From Micromonospora nigra (GTDB lineage: Bacteria > Actinomycetota > Actinomycetes > Mycobacteriales > Micromonosporaceae), in assembly GCF_900091585.1 (NCBI RefSeq), contig NZ_FMHT01000003.1, positions 5,420,001-5,484,000 on the forward strand: a DNA stretch of 64,000 bases. The letters run 5' to 3'. Shown piece by piece: positions 10,987 through 22,151 of the stretch (positions are counted from its first letter, which is position 1; each line of letters begins with the position of its first letter). Under the pieces are notes generated by a model. That model was not told where the DNA came from. It did not search any database and was given only the letters and a program-made list of their open reading frames with translations. The position numbers were made by a program, and so were the translations under genes.

Positions 10987-12174
10987 ATGGTCACGATGCG
11001 TCTACCCACGTTGCGCCGGGCCCGGAACGCGGAACCGGGCAGAATCCTCGGCACCGCACGCCTCGACCGCCGCACCAAGCGCCTGGTCGGCCGGCTCCGC
11101 CCCGGCGACATCGCGGTCATCGACCACGTCGACCTGGACCGGGTCGCCGCCGACTCGCTGGTCGCGGTCGGCGTCACCGCGGTGCTCAACGCCAAGCCGT
11201 CCGTGTCGGGGCGGTACCCGAACCTGGGTCCCGAGGTGCTGGTCGCCGCCGGGATCGCCCTGCTCGACGACCTCGGTGAGGGCGTCTTCGAGCAGATCCG
11301 CGAGGGCGACACCGTGCGGATCGAGGGCAACACGGTGTATGTCGGTGAGGAGCCGGTGGCGCACGGTGCCCTACAGGACGCCGAGTCGGTCGGCAAGGCG
11401 ATGGCCGACGCCCGGGAGGGCCTGTCGGTGCAGTTGGAGGCGTTCGCCGCCAACACCATGGACTACCTGCGGCAGGAACGCGACCTGCTGCTCGACGGCG
11501 TCGGCGTGCCGGACATCGCCACCCAGATCCGGGGCCGGCACTGCCTGATCGTGGTGCGCGGCTACGACTACAAGGCCGACCTCGACGTGCTGCGCCCGTA
11601 CATCCGGGAGTTCAAGCCGGTGCTGATCGGCGTCGACGGCGGGGCGGACGCGCTGGTCGAGGCGGGTTACACGCCCGACATGATCATCGGGGACATGGAC
11701 TCGGTCACCGACGACGCGCTGCGCTGCGGCGCCGAGGTGATCGTGCACGCCTACCCGGACGGTCGGGCCCCGGGGCTGCCCCGGGTCAACGGCCTGGGGG
11801 TGCCGGCGATCACCTTCCCGGCCGCCGCCACCAGCGAGGATCTCGCCATGCTGCTGGCCGACGAGAAGGGTGCCTCGCTCATCGTGGCCGTGGGTACCCA
11901 CGCCACCCTGGTCGAGTTCCTGGACAAGGGCCGCGGTGGCATGGCCTCGACGTTCCTCACCCGGCTCAAGGTCGGCGGCAAGCTGGTCGACGCCAAGGGC
12001 GTGAGCCGGCTCTACCGGCAGAGCATCTCCGGGTCCTCGCTGCTGCTGCTGGTCCTGTCGGCGGTCGCCGCGATGGCGTCCGCCGTGGCGGTCTCCACCG
12101 TCGGGAAGGCGTATTTGGGCGTGGCCTCCGAATGGTGGGACAATCTTGTGTTCCAGCTCGGCCTGCTCTTCTAG
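10987..12174 (+). CDS. steA: SteA family protein (septum-associated, thiamin-pyrophosphokinase-like)
   Basis: A 395-residue homologue of SteA, which in Corynebacterium glutamicum works with SteB at the cytokinetic ring. Residues about 170-320 carry the TPK-like fold, with LIGVDGGADALVEAGYTPDMIIGDMDSV. One hydrophobic helix near the C-terminus (SSLLLLVLSAVAAMASAVAVS) suggests membrane anchoring. ATG 10987 is given; ATG 10996, three codons on, has the better-placed CCAGGA and could be the true start. The following gene is the mctB/steB partner, as in M. tuberculosis Rv1697-Rv1698. Confidence 0.9.
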   Translation: MVTMRLPTLRRARNAEPGRILGTARLDRRTKRLVGRLRPGDIAVIDHVDLDRVAADSLVAVGVTAVLNAKPSVSGRYPNLGPEVLVAAGIALLDDLGEGVFEQIREGDTVRIEGNTVYVGEEPVAHGALQDAESVGKAMADAREGLSVQLEAFAANTMDYLRQERDLLLDGVGVPDIATQIRGRHCLIVVRGYDYKADLDVLRPYIREFKPVLIGVDGGADALVEAGYTPDMIIGDMDSVTDDALRCGAEVIVHAYPDGRAPGLPRVNGLGVPAITFPAAATSEDLAMLLADEKGASLIVAVGTHATLVEFLDKGRGGMASTFLTRLKVGGKLVDAKGVSRLYRQSISGSSLLLLVLSAVAAMASAVAVSTVGKAYLGVASEWWDNLVFQLGLLF

Positions 12175-12202
12175 CTCCCGACCCGATCAAGAGGCTGTAA
12201 GC

Positions 12203-13141
12203 GTGATCAACTTTCGATACCACGTGGTGTCCCTGACCGCGGTCTTCCTGGCGCTGGCGATCGGCCTGGTCGTCGGCACGGCCGCCCTGAACGGCCCCGT
12301 GGCCGACTCCCTCAAGGAAACCGTCAACGGACTGCGCAAGGACAACCAGCAGATGCGCCAGGCGGTCCAGAGCATGGAGCGGGAACTCGAGCTGGAAGAG
12401 GACTTCGCAGCCGAGATGGCCCAGATCCTGCTGCCCGGCAAGCTGACCGGCAAGCGGGTGCTGGTGCTCAGCCTGCCCACCGGCCGGGACCACACCGAAG
12501 GTGTGCTGGAGATGCTCCGGCTGGCCGGGGCCGACATCACCGGCCGGATCGACGTGCAGGACAAGTTCATCAACCCGGAGAACAACAACGACCTGCTGGA
12601 ACTCGCCGTGACCGCCGCCCGGCCCACCGGCGCGCCCACGGCCGGGCTGCCCGGCAACGGCCACGGCGTGGAGACCTCCAGCGCGCTGCTGGCGAGCGTG
12701 CTGCTGGACCGGGCGCCGGACGCCGCCCCGGTCAGTGAGGCCGACCGGCGGGCGGTGCTGGCCGCTTACAGCAACGCGAACTACCTCACCACCGCCGACC
12801 AGGTCAGCGGGCCCGCCGAGGCGGTCGTCGTGGTCAGCGGCCAGCCGTACGTGGACAAGGACTCCGCCAAGAAGGACGAGTCGGTCGTCAAGATCGTCGA
12901 GCAGTTCGACCGGACCGGGGCGATCGTCGTGGCCGGCAACGGCTCGGCCGGCGGCAACCTGGTGGCGTTCGTGCGGGAGGACGCGGTGCTGACCCAGTCC
13001 GTCTCCACCGTCGACAACGCCAACACGGTGCAGGGGCAGTTGGTCACCACCCTGGCTCTGGTGCAGCAACTCAACGAGCGCAAGGCGGGTCAGTACGGCG
13101 TGGCGGACAACGCCTCGCTGCTGCCTAGACTGCCCCAGTGA
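12203..13141 (+). CDS. MctB/SteB-type membrane-anchored protein (copper transporter family)
   Basis: A 312-residue protein starting at GTG 12203 after GAGG. It begins with one membrane helix (FRYHVVSLTAVFLALAIGLVVG), then a coiled coil at about 35-80 (LKETVNGLRKDNQQMRQ...), then a globular domain. This is the architecture of Rv1698/MctB, proposed as a copper-efflux or outer-envelope protein in mycobacteria, and of corynebacterial SteB, the SteA partner. The steA adjacency favours a role in septum or envelope maintenance here; the copper role is not shown by this sequence. Confidence 0.87.
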   Translation: MINFRYHVVSLTAVFLALAIGLVVGTAALNGPVADSLKETVNGLRKDNQQMRQAVQSMERELELEEDFAAEMAQILLPGKLTGKRVLVLSLPTGRDHTEGVLEMLRLAGADITGRIDVQDKFINPENNNDLLELAVTAARPTGAPTAGLPGNGHGVETSSALLASVLLDRAPDAAPVSEADRRAVLAAYSNANYLTTADQVSGPAEAVVVVSGQPYVDKDSAKKDESVVKIVEQFDRTGAIVVAGNGSAGGNLVAFVREDAVLTQSVSTVDNANTVQGQLVTTLALVQQLNERKAGQYGVADNASLLPRLPQ

Positions 13142-13244
13142 CCCGCGCCCGGTGGACCGACGGATGGAGCACGACAGTGATCGTGAGCGGCCTGACGATC
13201 GCGGGCGGCGGACCGCGCCGCACCGCCGGACGCGGGGCGACGGC

Positions 13245-14111
13245 ATGAGCGGCCTGGGTCGGCTGCTGGTCGCCGGAGCCGGGGCGGCGCTCGCCCGGTA
13301 CGCCCTGCGTGAGGTGCGGACCTCGCCGGTCGCCCCCGCGCTGGAGCGCACGAACTTCCGCGGCCGTACGGTCACCCTGGCCGGCGGCCCGGCCCTCACG
13401 GTCGGTGCGGCCGGGGCCGCGGCGTTCGGGGCCACCAGCGCCTCCTCGGGCGCGGCGGCGCTGGTCGCCGGTCTCGGTGCCGGCGCGGTCGGCCTCTACG
13501 ACGACGTGGTCGGCGCCCGACCCGAACAGAAGACCGCCAAGGGCTTCGCGGGGCACCTCGCCGCGTTACGCGAGGGACGGGTCACCGCCGGACTTGTCAA
13601 GATCGTCGGGGTGGGTGCCGCCGGGGTGGGTGCCGCCGCGTTGCTCGCCACCGACCGCCGGGTGGCCGGGCACCGGCGTCGGCAGCGGCAGGGTGCCCTC
13701 GGGCGGGGCGTCGACGTGCTGCTCGGCGCGGGCGTGATCGCCGGCACCGCCAACCTGGTCAACCTGCTCGACCTGCGCCCCGGGCGGGCGCTGAAGTCCG
13801 GTCTGCTGCTCGGCGCGCCGCTGGCCGGCGGGCCACACGGCGGGATCGCCGCCGGGGCCGTCGGTGCCGCCGCCGGCCTGCTCCCCGACGATCTCGGCGA
13901 GAACGTCATGCTCGGCGACAGCGGGGCCAACGCCCTGGGCGCGCTGGTCGGCGTGACCCTGGCCGCCCGGACCGGCCCCCTCGGTCGCGCCGGGCTGCTG
14001 GCCGTGCTCGCCGGCCTGACCGCCGCCAGCGAGAAGGTCAGCTTCACCCAGGTCATCCAGCGCACCCCGGTGCTGCGCGAACTCGACGCTGTGGGCCGGC
14101 GCGCCGACTGA
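13245..14111 (+). CDS. GT4-type (MraY/WecA-like) polytopic membrane protein
   Basis: A 288-residue protein, hydrophobic throughout (Ala/Gly/Val/Leu-rich, about 8-10 membrane segments). It retains motifs of the polyprenyl-phosphate sugar-1-phosphate transferase family: YDDVVG near residue 87, NLVNLLDLRPGRALK near 170, and GDSGANALG near 225. ATG 13245 is chosen because the membrane sequence begins there and CGGGGCGA precedes it; ATG 13164 or GTG 13152 would add a charged N-terminal tail. It is likely part of a cell-envelope glycan block with the flippase and glycosyltransferase downstream. Substrate unknown. Confidence 0.75.
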   Translation: MSGLGRLLVAGAGAALARYALREVRTSPVAPALERTNFRGRTVTLAGGPALTVGAAGAAAFGATSASSGAAALVAGLGAGAVGLYDDVVGARPEQKTAKGFAGHLAALREGRVTAGLVKIVGVGAAGVGAAALLATDRRVAGHRRRQRQGALGRGVDVLLGAGVIAGTANLVNLLDLRPGRALKSGLLLGAPLAGGPHGGIAAGAVGAAAGLLPDDLGENVMLGDSGANALGALVGVTLAARTGPLGRAGLLAVLAGLTAASEKVSFTQVIQRTPVLRELDAVGRRAD

Positions 14112-14112
14112 C

Positions 14113-15807
14113 GTGACGACACCGGCACCCCTCGCCGGCGCCGGCCGGGTGGCCGGAGCAGCCGCGCTCATCGCCGTGCTCACCGTGGTCAGCCGGCTGG
14201 TCGGGTTCGGGCGTACCGCCGTGTTCACCTGGGTCGTCCAGGACAGCGACCTGGGCGGCATGTACGTCATCGCCAACTTCGTACCGAACATCATCTTCGA
14301 GATCGTCGCCGGTGGGGCGCTCGCGAGTCTGGTCGTACCGCTGCTGGCCGCGCCCGTCGCGGCGGGCGACCGGCGGGCGGTGGCCGCCACGACGGGTGCC
14401 CTGCTCACCTGGACGGTGACCCTGCTGGTGCCCCTGGCGGTTCTGCTGGCGGTCCTCGCGGCCCCGGCGGTCACCCTGATCAGCGAGGGGCGTTCGGACG
14501 CGGAGCTGGCCGCCGGCGCGCGGATGCTGCGGGTGTTCGCCCCCCAGCTGCCGCTCTACGGCATCGGCATCGTGCTCACCGGTGTGCTCCAGGCGCACCG
14601 GCGGTTCGCCTGGCCGGTCATCGCGCCGCTGCTGTCCAGCCTCACCGTGATCGTGGTCTACGTCGCCTTCGGTCAGGTGGCCGGCCGGGGCGCCAGCGTC
14701 GCCGCGACGGGTGCCGGGGCGGAGCTGATCCTGTCGGCCGGCACCACCCTCGGGGTGGTGGTGCTGTCGCTGTCCCTGCTGGTTCCGCTGCGCCGCCTGC
14801 GCCTGCGCCTGCGGCTGCGTCCCGGGTACGCGTTCCCGGCCGACGCCCGGGCGAGGGTGGGCGGGTTGGCCGCCGCCGGCGCGGTGACCGTCACCGCCCA
14901 GCAGCTCGCCCTGGTGGTGCTGCTCAACCGGGTTTCCGGCGGTCCGACCGGCTCGCCGCAGGTGTTCACCCTCGCCCAGACCTTCTACCTGCTGCCGTGG
15001 GCGGTGCTGGCGGTTCCGCTGGCCACCGCCGCGTACCCGACCCTGGCCGCGGCGGCGGCCGGTGGCGACGAGCGGGAGTACCAGCGCACCCTGTCGAGCA
15101 CCCTGCGGGGGGTGCTGCTGGCCAGTTTCCTGGGCGCGGCGGTGCTCGTCGGTGCCGCCGTGCCGATCGGTCGGTTCTTTCCGCTCGACTCGGCCGCCAC
15201 GGCCGCCGCCGTCGCCGGCTTCGCTCCCGGTCTGATCGGCTACGGGCTGTTCGCGGTGCTGTCCCGCGCCCTGTACGCGCGGGGCGCGACCCGGTCCGCC
15301 ACCGTCGCCATCACCGCCGGCTGGCTGGCCGTCGCGCTGGCCACGGTGCCCCTGGCGGGCCTGCTCCCCGTCGCCGACCGGGTGCTCGCGGTCGCGTTGG
15401 CGAACTCGGTCGGCATGGTGCTGCTCGGGGCGCTGCTGTTGACCGCCGTGTTCCGGTCCGCGGGCCGGCCGGCGGTCGCCGGCGCGGCCCGAGCCGCTCT
15501 GGCGGGCCTGCTGGCCGGTGTGCTGGCTGCGGCGGCCGGCGCGGTCCTGGCCTGTCTGCTGGACGACGCCGCCGGCGGCACCCCGACGACGGGTGCGGCT
15601 CTGCTGCAGGGCATGCTGTCCGGAGTCCTCGTCGGTGTGGTCTTCCTCGCGGTGGTCTGGCTGGTCGACCGGCGGGACGTACGGCCGCTGCTCGCCGGCG
15701 TGCGGCGACGCCTGCGTCGGCGTGGCGCCGACGCCGGGCGGACCGGGGAGCGGCACCAGGGAATCCCCCCGGAGCGGGACGACGGGAAGGAGACGGTGGC
15801 CCGGTGA
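14113..15807 (+). CDS. MurJ/MviN-like lipid flippase
   Basis: A 564-residue polytopic protein with about 14 predicted membrane segments. Its N-terminus (SRLVGFGRTAVFTWVVQDSDLGGMYVIANFVPNIIFEIVAGGALASLVVP) has the family signature of MurJ-like flippases, which move lipid-linked glycan precursors across the membrane. GTG 14113 starts one base after the stop of the preceding GT4-type gene, so the two are coupled. A murJ exists elsewhere in most actinobacterial genomes, so this may be a paralogue for another envelope glycan. Its stop codon lies inside the first copy of the repeat at 15803. Confidence 0.85.
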   Translation: MTTPAPLAGAGRVAGAAALIAVLTVVSRLVGFGRTAVFTWVVQDSDLGGMYVIANFVPNIIFEIVAGGALASLVVPLLAAPVAAGDRRAVAATTGALLTWTVTLLVPLAVLLAVLAAPAVTLISEGRSDAELAAGARMLRVFAPQLPLYGIGIVLTGVLQAHRRFAWPVIAPLLSSLTVIVVYVAFGQVAGRGASVAATGAGAELILSAGTTLGVVVLSLSLLVPLRRLRLRLRLRPGYAFPADARARVGGLAAAGAVTVTAQQLALVVLLNRVSGGPTGSPQVFTLAQTFYLLPWAVLAVPLATAAYPTLAAAAAGGDEREYQRTLSSTLRGVLLASFLGAAVLVGAAVPIGRFFPLDSAATAAAVAGFAPGLIGYGLFAVLSRALYARGATRSATVAITAGWLAVALATVPLAGLLPVADRVLAVALANSVGMVLLGALLLTAVFRSAGRPAVAGAARAALAGLLAGVLAAAAGAVLACLLDDAAGGTPTTGAALLQGMLSGVLVGVVFLAVVWLVDRRDVRPLLAGVRRRLRRRGADAGRTGERHQGIPPERDDGKETVAR

Positions 15808-15903
15808 GCGCGAGGAGTGCAGCGCAGCGGAGCCCCGCAGTCGCGAGCGAATGGCCTGGTGTGGTGAGCGCGAGGAGTGCAGCGCAGCGGAGCCCCGCAG
15901 TCG
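15803..15903 (+). repeat. Two 41-bp direct repeats at the flippase-glycosyltransferase junction
   Basis: Identical 41-base copies lie at 15803-15843 and 15863-15903, 60 bases apart; each begins GGTGAGCGCGAGGAGTGCAG. The first contains the TGA stop of the flippase gene. The start of the glycosyltransferase gene (GGTGAGCGCG at 15922) repeats the first ten bases a third time. The repeats therefore lie exactly between two GTGA stop/start junctions. Confidence 0.95.
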
Positions 15904-15926
15904 TGGATGGGAGGTCGGCACGGTGA
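15804..15926 (+). CDS. Possible 40-codon bridging ORF made of the repeats
   Basis: From GTG 15804 (overlapping the flippase stop as GTGA) an open frame of 40 codons runs through both repeats. It ends at TGA 15924-15926, which overlaps the glycosyltransferase GTG start as GTGA. The product would read VSARSAAQRSPAV twice with short linkers. GGAAGGAG lies 11-12 bases upstream. It may be translated only to carry ribosomes across the insertion and keep coupling; a functional peptide is not claimed. Confidence 0.35.
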   Translation: MSARSAAQRSPAVASEWPGVVSARSAAQRSPAVVDGRSAR

Positions 15927-17086
15927 GCGCGTCCCCATCGCCCACCTGGCGGGGCACGGTGCTGTTGCTGCTGGCGTCGAGCACCGGCGGGGTGGGCCAG
16001 CATGTGCGGTCCGTGGCCCGGGGCCTCGTCGAGGCCGGGGCATCGGTGCTGGTGTGCGGCCCGGCCGCCACCCAGGACCAGTTCGACTTCGTCGGTGTCG
16101 GAGCCCGGTTCGCCGCGGTGGAGATCCCGGCGATGCCGACCCCGGCCGACGCCCGCGCCGTCGTCGCGTTGCGTCGGGCCCTCGCGGCGGAGCCGGTGGC
16201 GGTGCTGCACGCCCACGGCCTGCGGGCGGGCCTGGTCGCGGTGCTCGCCCGCCCGGCGGTGCCGGTCGTCGTCACCTGGCACAACGCGGTGCTGGCCGGT
16301 GGGCTGCGCGGAGGCGTGTCCCGGCTGGTGGAGCGCGTGGTGGCCCGGAGGGCACAGGTGACGTTGGGCGCTTCCGCCGATCTCGTGGCGCGGGCCGTCG
16401 CTCTGGGTGCGACCGACGCACGACCGGCCCCGGTGGCCGCGCCGGCGCTGCCAGCGCCGCGCCGCCGACGGGCCGCCGTCCGGGCGGAGTTCGGCGTGGC
16501 CGGTGACCAGACGTTGATCGTGTCGGTGGGCCGACTGCACCCGCAGAAGCGGTACGACGTGCTGGTCGACGCGGCGGCGCGGTGGCGCGGCCGGACCCCG
16601 CCGCCGGTGGTGGTGATCGCCGGCAGCGGCCCCGCCTACCTGCCGTTGGCGGCCCGGATCTCGGCGGCGCGGGCCCCGGTGACCCTGCTCGGGCACCGCT
16701 CCGACGTGGCGGACCTGCTCGTGGGCGCGGACCTGGCTGTGGTGACCAGCGACTGGGAGGCCCGGCAGTTGTTCGCGCAGGAGGCGTTGCGGGCGGGCGT
16801 ACCGCTGGTGGCGACCGCGGTCGGTGGGCTACCGGACCTGGTCGCCGACGCCGCGGTGCTGGTGCCGCCCGGTGACGTCGACGCGGTCGACGTGGCTGTG
16901 CGGGACCTGCTCGACGACGGGGCCCGCCGGGCCGAACTGGCCGACCGGGGCCGGACGCGGGCGGCGACCTGGCCCACCGAGGCGGACACCCTGGGCCAGT
17001 TGCGTGCCCTCTACGCCGAGCTGGCGCCGCAACCGGCCGGACCGGCGACGCCCGGCGCGGACGCACCGTCGACGGGGCGCCGCTGA
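15923..17086 (+). CDS. Glycosyltransferase family 4 protein
   Basis: A 387-residue GT-B fold glycosyltransferase starting at GTG 15923 after GGGAGG. The N-terminal half begins TVLLLLASSTGGVGQHVRSVARGL. The C-terminal half has VSVGRLHPQKRYDVLVDA, IAGSGP and the nucleotide-sugar-binding stretch SDWEARQLFAQEALRAGVPLVATAVGGLPDLV, in which the family's E-x7-E motif is recognisable. It probably adds a sugar to an envelope glycan or lipid carrier, together with the two upstream membrane proteins. The next gene starts in its stop codon (TGATG). Confidence 0.9.
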   Translation: MSASPSPTWRGTVLLLLASSTGGVGQHVRSVARGLVEAGASVLVCGPAATQDQFDFVGVGARFAAVEIPAMPTPADARAVVALRRALAAEPVAVLHAHGLRAGLVAVLARPAVPVVVTWHNAVLAGGLRGGVSRLVERVVARRAQVTLGASADLVARAVALGATDARPAPVAAPALPAPRRRRAAVRAEFGVAGDQTLIVSVGRLHPQKRYDVLVDAAARWRGRTPPPVVVIAGSGPAYLPLAARISAARAPVTLLGHRSDVADLLVGADLAVVTSDWEARQLFAQEALRAGVPLVATAVGGLPDLVADAAVLVPPGDVDAVDVAVRDLLDDGARRAELADRGRTRAATWPTEADTLGQLRALYAELAPQPAGPATPGADAPSTGRR

Positions 17087-19392
17087 TGCTGCTGCGCAGA
17101 CTCACTCCGGTCCTGCTCACCCTGGTCGTGGTGGCATTGGGCATCACGGCCCTGGCGGCCCGCCCGGAGACGGCCCCGACCCGGCGCGGTGCCGACTACG
17201 TGGTCCTGGCCGGGGTGGCGGGGCTGCGCTGGGAGGACGTGGACCCGCAGACCACGCCGACGCTGTGGCGGATGGCCAGCGAGGGTGCGATCGGTTCACT
17301 GGCGGTGCGGTCCGCGCACCGCCCGACCTGCCCGGTGGACGGCTGGTTGACGTTGGGCGCGGGCAACTACGCCGCCTGGAACGGCGATCGGGGCGACGGC
17401 GGGTGCCGGCCCGTCGAGGTGGCGGTGGAGCGACCTGACGGGATCGGGGCGAACCTGCCGGCCCAGGAGAGCGTCGTGCTGCACAACCAGGACCGGCTGC
17501 CGTGGGGCGCCATGCCCGGTGCGCTGGCGGAGTCGGTGCGCTGTTCGGTGGCGGTGGGGGAGGGTGCCGCGGTGGCGGCGGCCCGTCCCTTCGGTCGGGT
17601 CGACCGGTACGCTCCCGTCCTGCCGGACGACCCGGCGGAGCTGCTCGGGTCGTGTGTGCTGAGCATCGTCGACCTGGGCACCGTCGCCGGTGAGGACCCG
17701 GCGGTCCGCCGCGCCGCCGCCCGCGCCGCCGACGAGAGGCTGGCGCGGGTGGTGGCCGCCCGTCCGGCCGAGTCGCTCGTGATCGTCGCGGGGGTGTCCG
17801 ACACCGAGCGGCCCTCCCGCCTGCACGTGGCCGTCGCCCACGGGGCGGGCTGGGACGGGGGCTGGCTGACCTCGGCCAGCACCGGCCGGGAGGGTTACCT
17901 GCAACTGATCGACCTGGCGCCGACGGCCCTCGCGGCGTTGGGTCGGCCCATGCCCGATCGGGCGTTCCTCGGGCACCCGGCGCAGACAGCCGGCACCCGC
18001 CCGGCGGATCTGGCCGAGGCGATCGCCGCCCCCGCCGACGCCGACCGGGAGGCCGCCGCCCAGCGGCAGGTGTCCGGCTGGTTCTTCGGGGTGCTCGTGG
18101 CCGCCCAGGTGGTCCTGGCGGTGGCGGTGCTGCCGCTGCTGCGCCGGGCCCGTCGGCACGCCGGTCCGCACGGTCCGGAGCCGGTGGCGCGGCCGATCGT
18201 GGCGACGGTGGAGGTGCTGCTGGTCGCCGCCGCGCTCGCCGTGCCGGCGGCGTTGCTGGCCGAGACGCTGCCGTGGTGGCGCAACGACCATCCGGCGCCC
18301 TCGTTCGCGGTGTTGACGGCACTGCTGCTGGCCGTCGGGACCCTGGTGGTCCGCCTGATCCCCGGGTACGCGGGCACCCTCGGCCCGTTGGGCGCGGTCG
18401 CCGGGCTGACCACCCTCACGGTCGGGCTGGACGTGGTCACCGGGGCCCGGTTGCAGCTCAACGGCGTGGTGGGCTACTCCGCTCTGGAGGGCGGCCGGTA
18501 CGCGGGGTTGGGCACGGTGGCGCTCGGGGTGTTCCTGGCCGGCGCCCTGCTCTGCGCCGGCTGGCTGGCCCAGCGGGTCCGCCGGCAGTGGCGGCCGATG
18601 GTGGTGGTGGCTGTCGGTGGGACGGCCGTGGTGGTCGTCGGCAGCCCGTACCTCGGCGCGGACTCCATCGGTGCGATCGCGTTGACGGCGGGGGTGAGCG
18701 TGGCGGCGGCGGTCAGTGCCGGTGGCTGGCTGACCGCGAGCCGGTTGGCCTGGGCGGGCATGGCGGGTCTGGCGGTGACGGTGGGTTTCGCGGTGTTGGA
18801 TCTGCGTCGCCCGCCGACCGAGCGGGGCAGTTTGGGCAGGTTCCTGGCCGCGCTCGGCGACGGCACGGGCGGGCTGACCGTGCAGCGTTCCAGCGCCTCC
18901 AGCATCGAGACGCTGACCAGCAGTCCGTTGACGATCCTGGCGCTGGCCGGCGCGTTGCTGGTGTGGTTCGCGCTGCTCCAGCCGTGGGGTGGACTCATGC
19001 GACTGTTCGGTATCTACCCGGCGATCCGGGCGGCGATGGCGGGCACCGCCGTGGCCGCGGTGATCGGCGGTGTGCTGGGCAGCAACGCGTTGGACGTGGC
19101 CGGCGCGGCGGCGGCTCTGGTGGTGCCGATGGCGGCGCTGTCGGCGCTGCGGGTGCTGGACCACTCGACCGACCGCACCCGTCCCGCAACGGGGCGGCCG
19201 GTCGAGGAGGGCTACACCGGTGCCGGTCCGAGCCACGGGGCCGGCCCGGGTGGGCCGGGGCCCGACGCGGCGGACGGGCCGCCGGGAGCCGGGCAGGACG
19301 AGCCGCCGGGAGCCGGGGAGGCCGGGCCGGAACGGCCCGACGCGGAGGCCGGGCGGGCCGTGCGGTCGTCGACCGAGGTCGCGGCCACCTGA
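17086..19392 (+). CDS. Alkaline-phosphatase-like large membrane protein
   Basis: A 768-residue protein. After an N-terminal membrane helix, residues about 35-300 form an extracytoplasmic domain with pieces typical of the alkaline-phosphatase/sulfatase superfamily (YVVLAGVAGLRWEDV, TPTLWRMASEGAIGSL, LIDLAPTALAALGRPMP). About 10-11 membrane segments follow (340-700), then a Pro/Gly/Glu-rich hydrophilic tail. Several metal-binding residues of classical alkaline phosphatases are not obvious, so enzymatic activity is uncertain. It is coupled to the glycosyltransferase and probably belongs to the same envelope pathway. Confidence 0.75.
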   Translation: MLLRRLTPVLLTLVVVALGITALAARPETAPTRRGADYVVLAGVAGLRWEDVDPQTTPTLWRMASEGAIGSLAVRSAHRPTCPVDGWLTLGAGNYAAWNGDRGDGGCRPVEVAVERPDGIGANLPAQESVVLHNQDRLPWGAMPGALAESVRCSVAVGEGAAVAAARPFGRVDRYAPVLPDDPAELLGSCVLSIVDLGTVAGEDPAVRRAAARAADERLARVVAARPAESLVIVAGVSDTERPSRLHVAVAHGAGWDGGWLTSASTGREGYLQLIDLAPTALAALGRPMPDRAFLGHPAQTAGTRPADLAEAIAAPADADREAAAQRQVSGWFFGVLVAAQVVLAVAVLPLLRRARRHAGPHGPEPVARPIVATVEVLLVAAALAVPAALLAETLPWWRNDHPAPSFAVLTALLLAVGTLVVRLIPGYAGTLGPLGAVAGLTTLTVGLDVVTGARLQLNGVVGYSALEGGRYAGLGTVALGVFLAGALLCAGWLAQRVRRQWRPMVVVAVGGTAVVVVGSPYLGADSIGAIALTAGVSVAAAVSAGGWLTASRLAWAGMAGLAVTVGFAVLDLRRPPTERGSLGRFLAALGDGTGGLTVQRSSASSIETLTSSPLTILALAGALLVWFALLQPWGGLMRLFGIYPAIRAAMAGTAVAAVIGGVLGSNALDVAGAAAALVVPMAALSALRVLDHSTDRTRPATGRPVEEGYTGAGPSHGAGPGGPGPDAADGPPGAGQDEPPGAGEAGPERPDAEAGRAVRSSTEVAAT

Positions 19393-19482
19393 CCCGGTCG
19401 GGCGTACCTCGGGTGCGGCACCGGGGCGTCTCCGGTGAGGTGTTACCGTCGAGTCCCGTGGATCGCGTGATCACTCTGCTGA

Positions 19483-21381
<1,899 letters not shown>

Positions 21382-21488
21382 TGGACCGGCCGGCGCGCCG
21401 GCGGGCACTCCCGCGCCGGCTCGGACGAAGGACTGTCGCGTGCCGGGACGGGTCAAGGACTGTCGGGCGCGGGCGGCGGGGTGGCGGG

Positions 21489-22094
21489 GTGAGCGCCGTC
21501 GAGCACCGCTACGAGGTGCGTTCCCGCGAGGTGCGCTACCAGGGCCGGATCTTCGACGTGGTCACCGAGGAGGTGACCATGCCCGGTGGCGGCACGGCCG
21601 TGCGTGACCACGTCCGGCATGTGGGCGCGGTGGCGGTGGTCGCCCTCGACGACGCCGGGCAGGTGGTGTTGGTCCGGCAGTACCGCCAGCCGGTGGGTCG
21701 GCGGCTGTGGGAACTGCCCGCCGGCCTGACCGACGTCTCGGGCGAGGATCCGGCGGTGACGGCGGCCCGGGAGCTGGCCGAGGAGGTCGACCTGGTCGCC
21801 GGGCGGCTCGACGTGCTGGTCGACCTGCACAGCTCACCCGGGTTCACCGACGAACTGGTCCGGGTCTTCCTGGCCCGGGACCTGGCGGAGGTGCCGGCCG
21901 GGCAGCGGCACGCCCGCAGCGACGAGGAGGCCGACCTCCAGATCGTCCGGATCGACCTGGACGAGGCGGTGGGAATGGCGCTCGGCGGCGAGGTCACCAA
22001 CGCGGCCTGCGTGGCCGGGCTGCTCGCCGCGGCCCGGGCCCGCGACGCCGGCTGGTCCGTGGTGCGGCCCGCGGACGCCCCGCTGCCCCGCTGA
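21489..22094 (+). CDS. NUDIX hydrolase (ADP-ribose pyrophosphatase type)
   Basis: A 201-residue NUDIX protein starting at GTG 21489; the frame upstream runs through the pyrG-derived repeats and is discounted. The Nudix box is seen as GLTDVSGEDPAVTAARELAEEVDL near residues 77-100, preceded by VRQYRQPVGRRLWELPA, the pattern of ADP-ribose pyrophosphatases. It hydrolyses nucleoside-diphosphate-linked molecules, most likely ADP-ribose. It occupies the Rv1700 position after pyrG. Confidence 0.9.
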   Translation: MSAVEHRYEVRSREVRYQGRIFDVVTEEVTMPGGGTAVRDHVRHVGAVAVVALDDAGQVVLVRQYRQPVGRRLWELPAGLTDVSGEDPAVTAARELAEEVDLVAGRLDVLVDLHSSPGFTDELVRVFLARDLAEVPAGQRHARSDEEADLQIVRIDLDEAVGMALGGEVTNAACVAGLLAAARARDAGWSVVRPADAPLPR

Positions 22095-22101
22095 TCACAG
22101 C

Positions 22102-22140
22102 GACGAAGGGCCGTGCGGACGTTCCGCACGGCCCTTCGTC
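22102..22140 (+). terminator. Bidirectional terminator between convergent genes
   Basis: A perfect 18-bp stem (GACGAAGGGCCGTGCGGA with its complement) and a three-base loop lies between the convergent NUDIX and TM2 genes. The position suggests that it ends transcription from both sides. Confidence 0.85.
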
Positions 22141-22151
22141 ATTCGTCACGC

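Noticed and set aside
15803..15903. CRISPR-like reading of the two 41-bp repeats
   Set aside because: Only two copies, no array, no cas genes, and the spacer is coding-linked.
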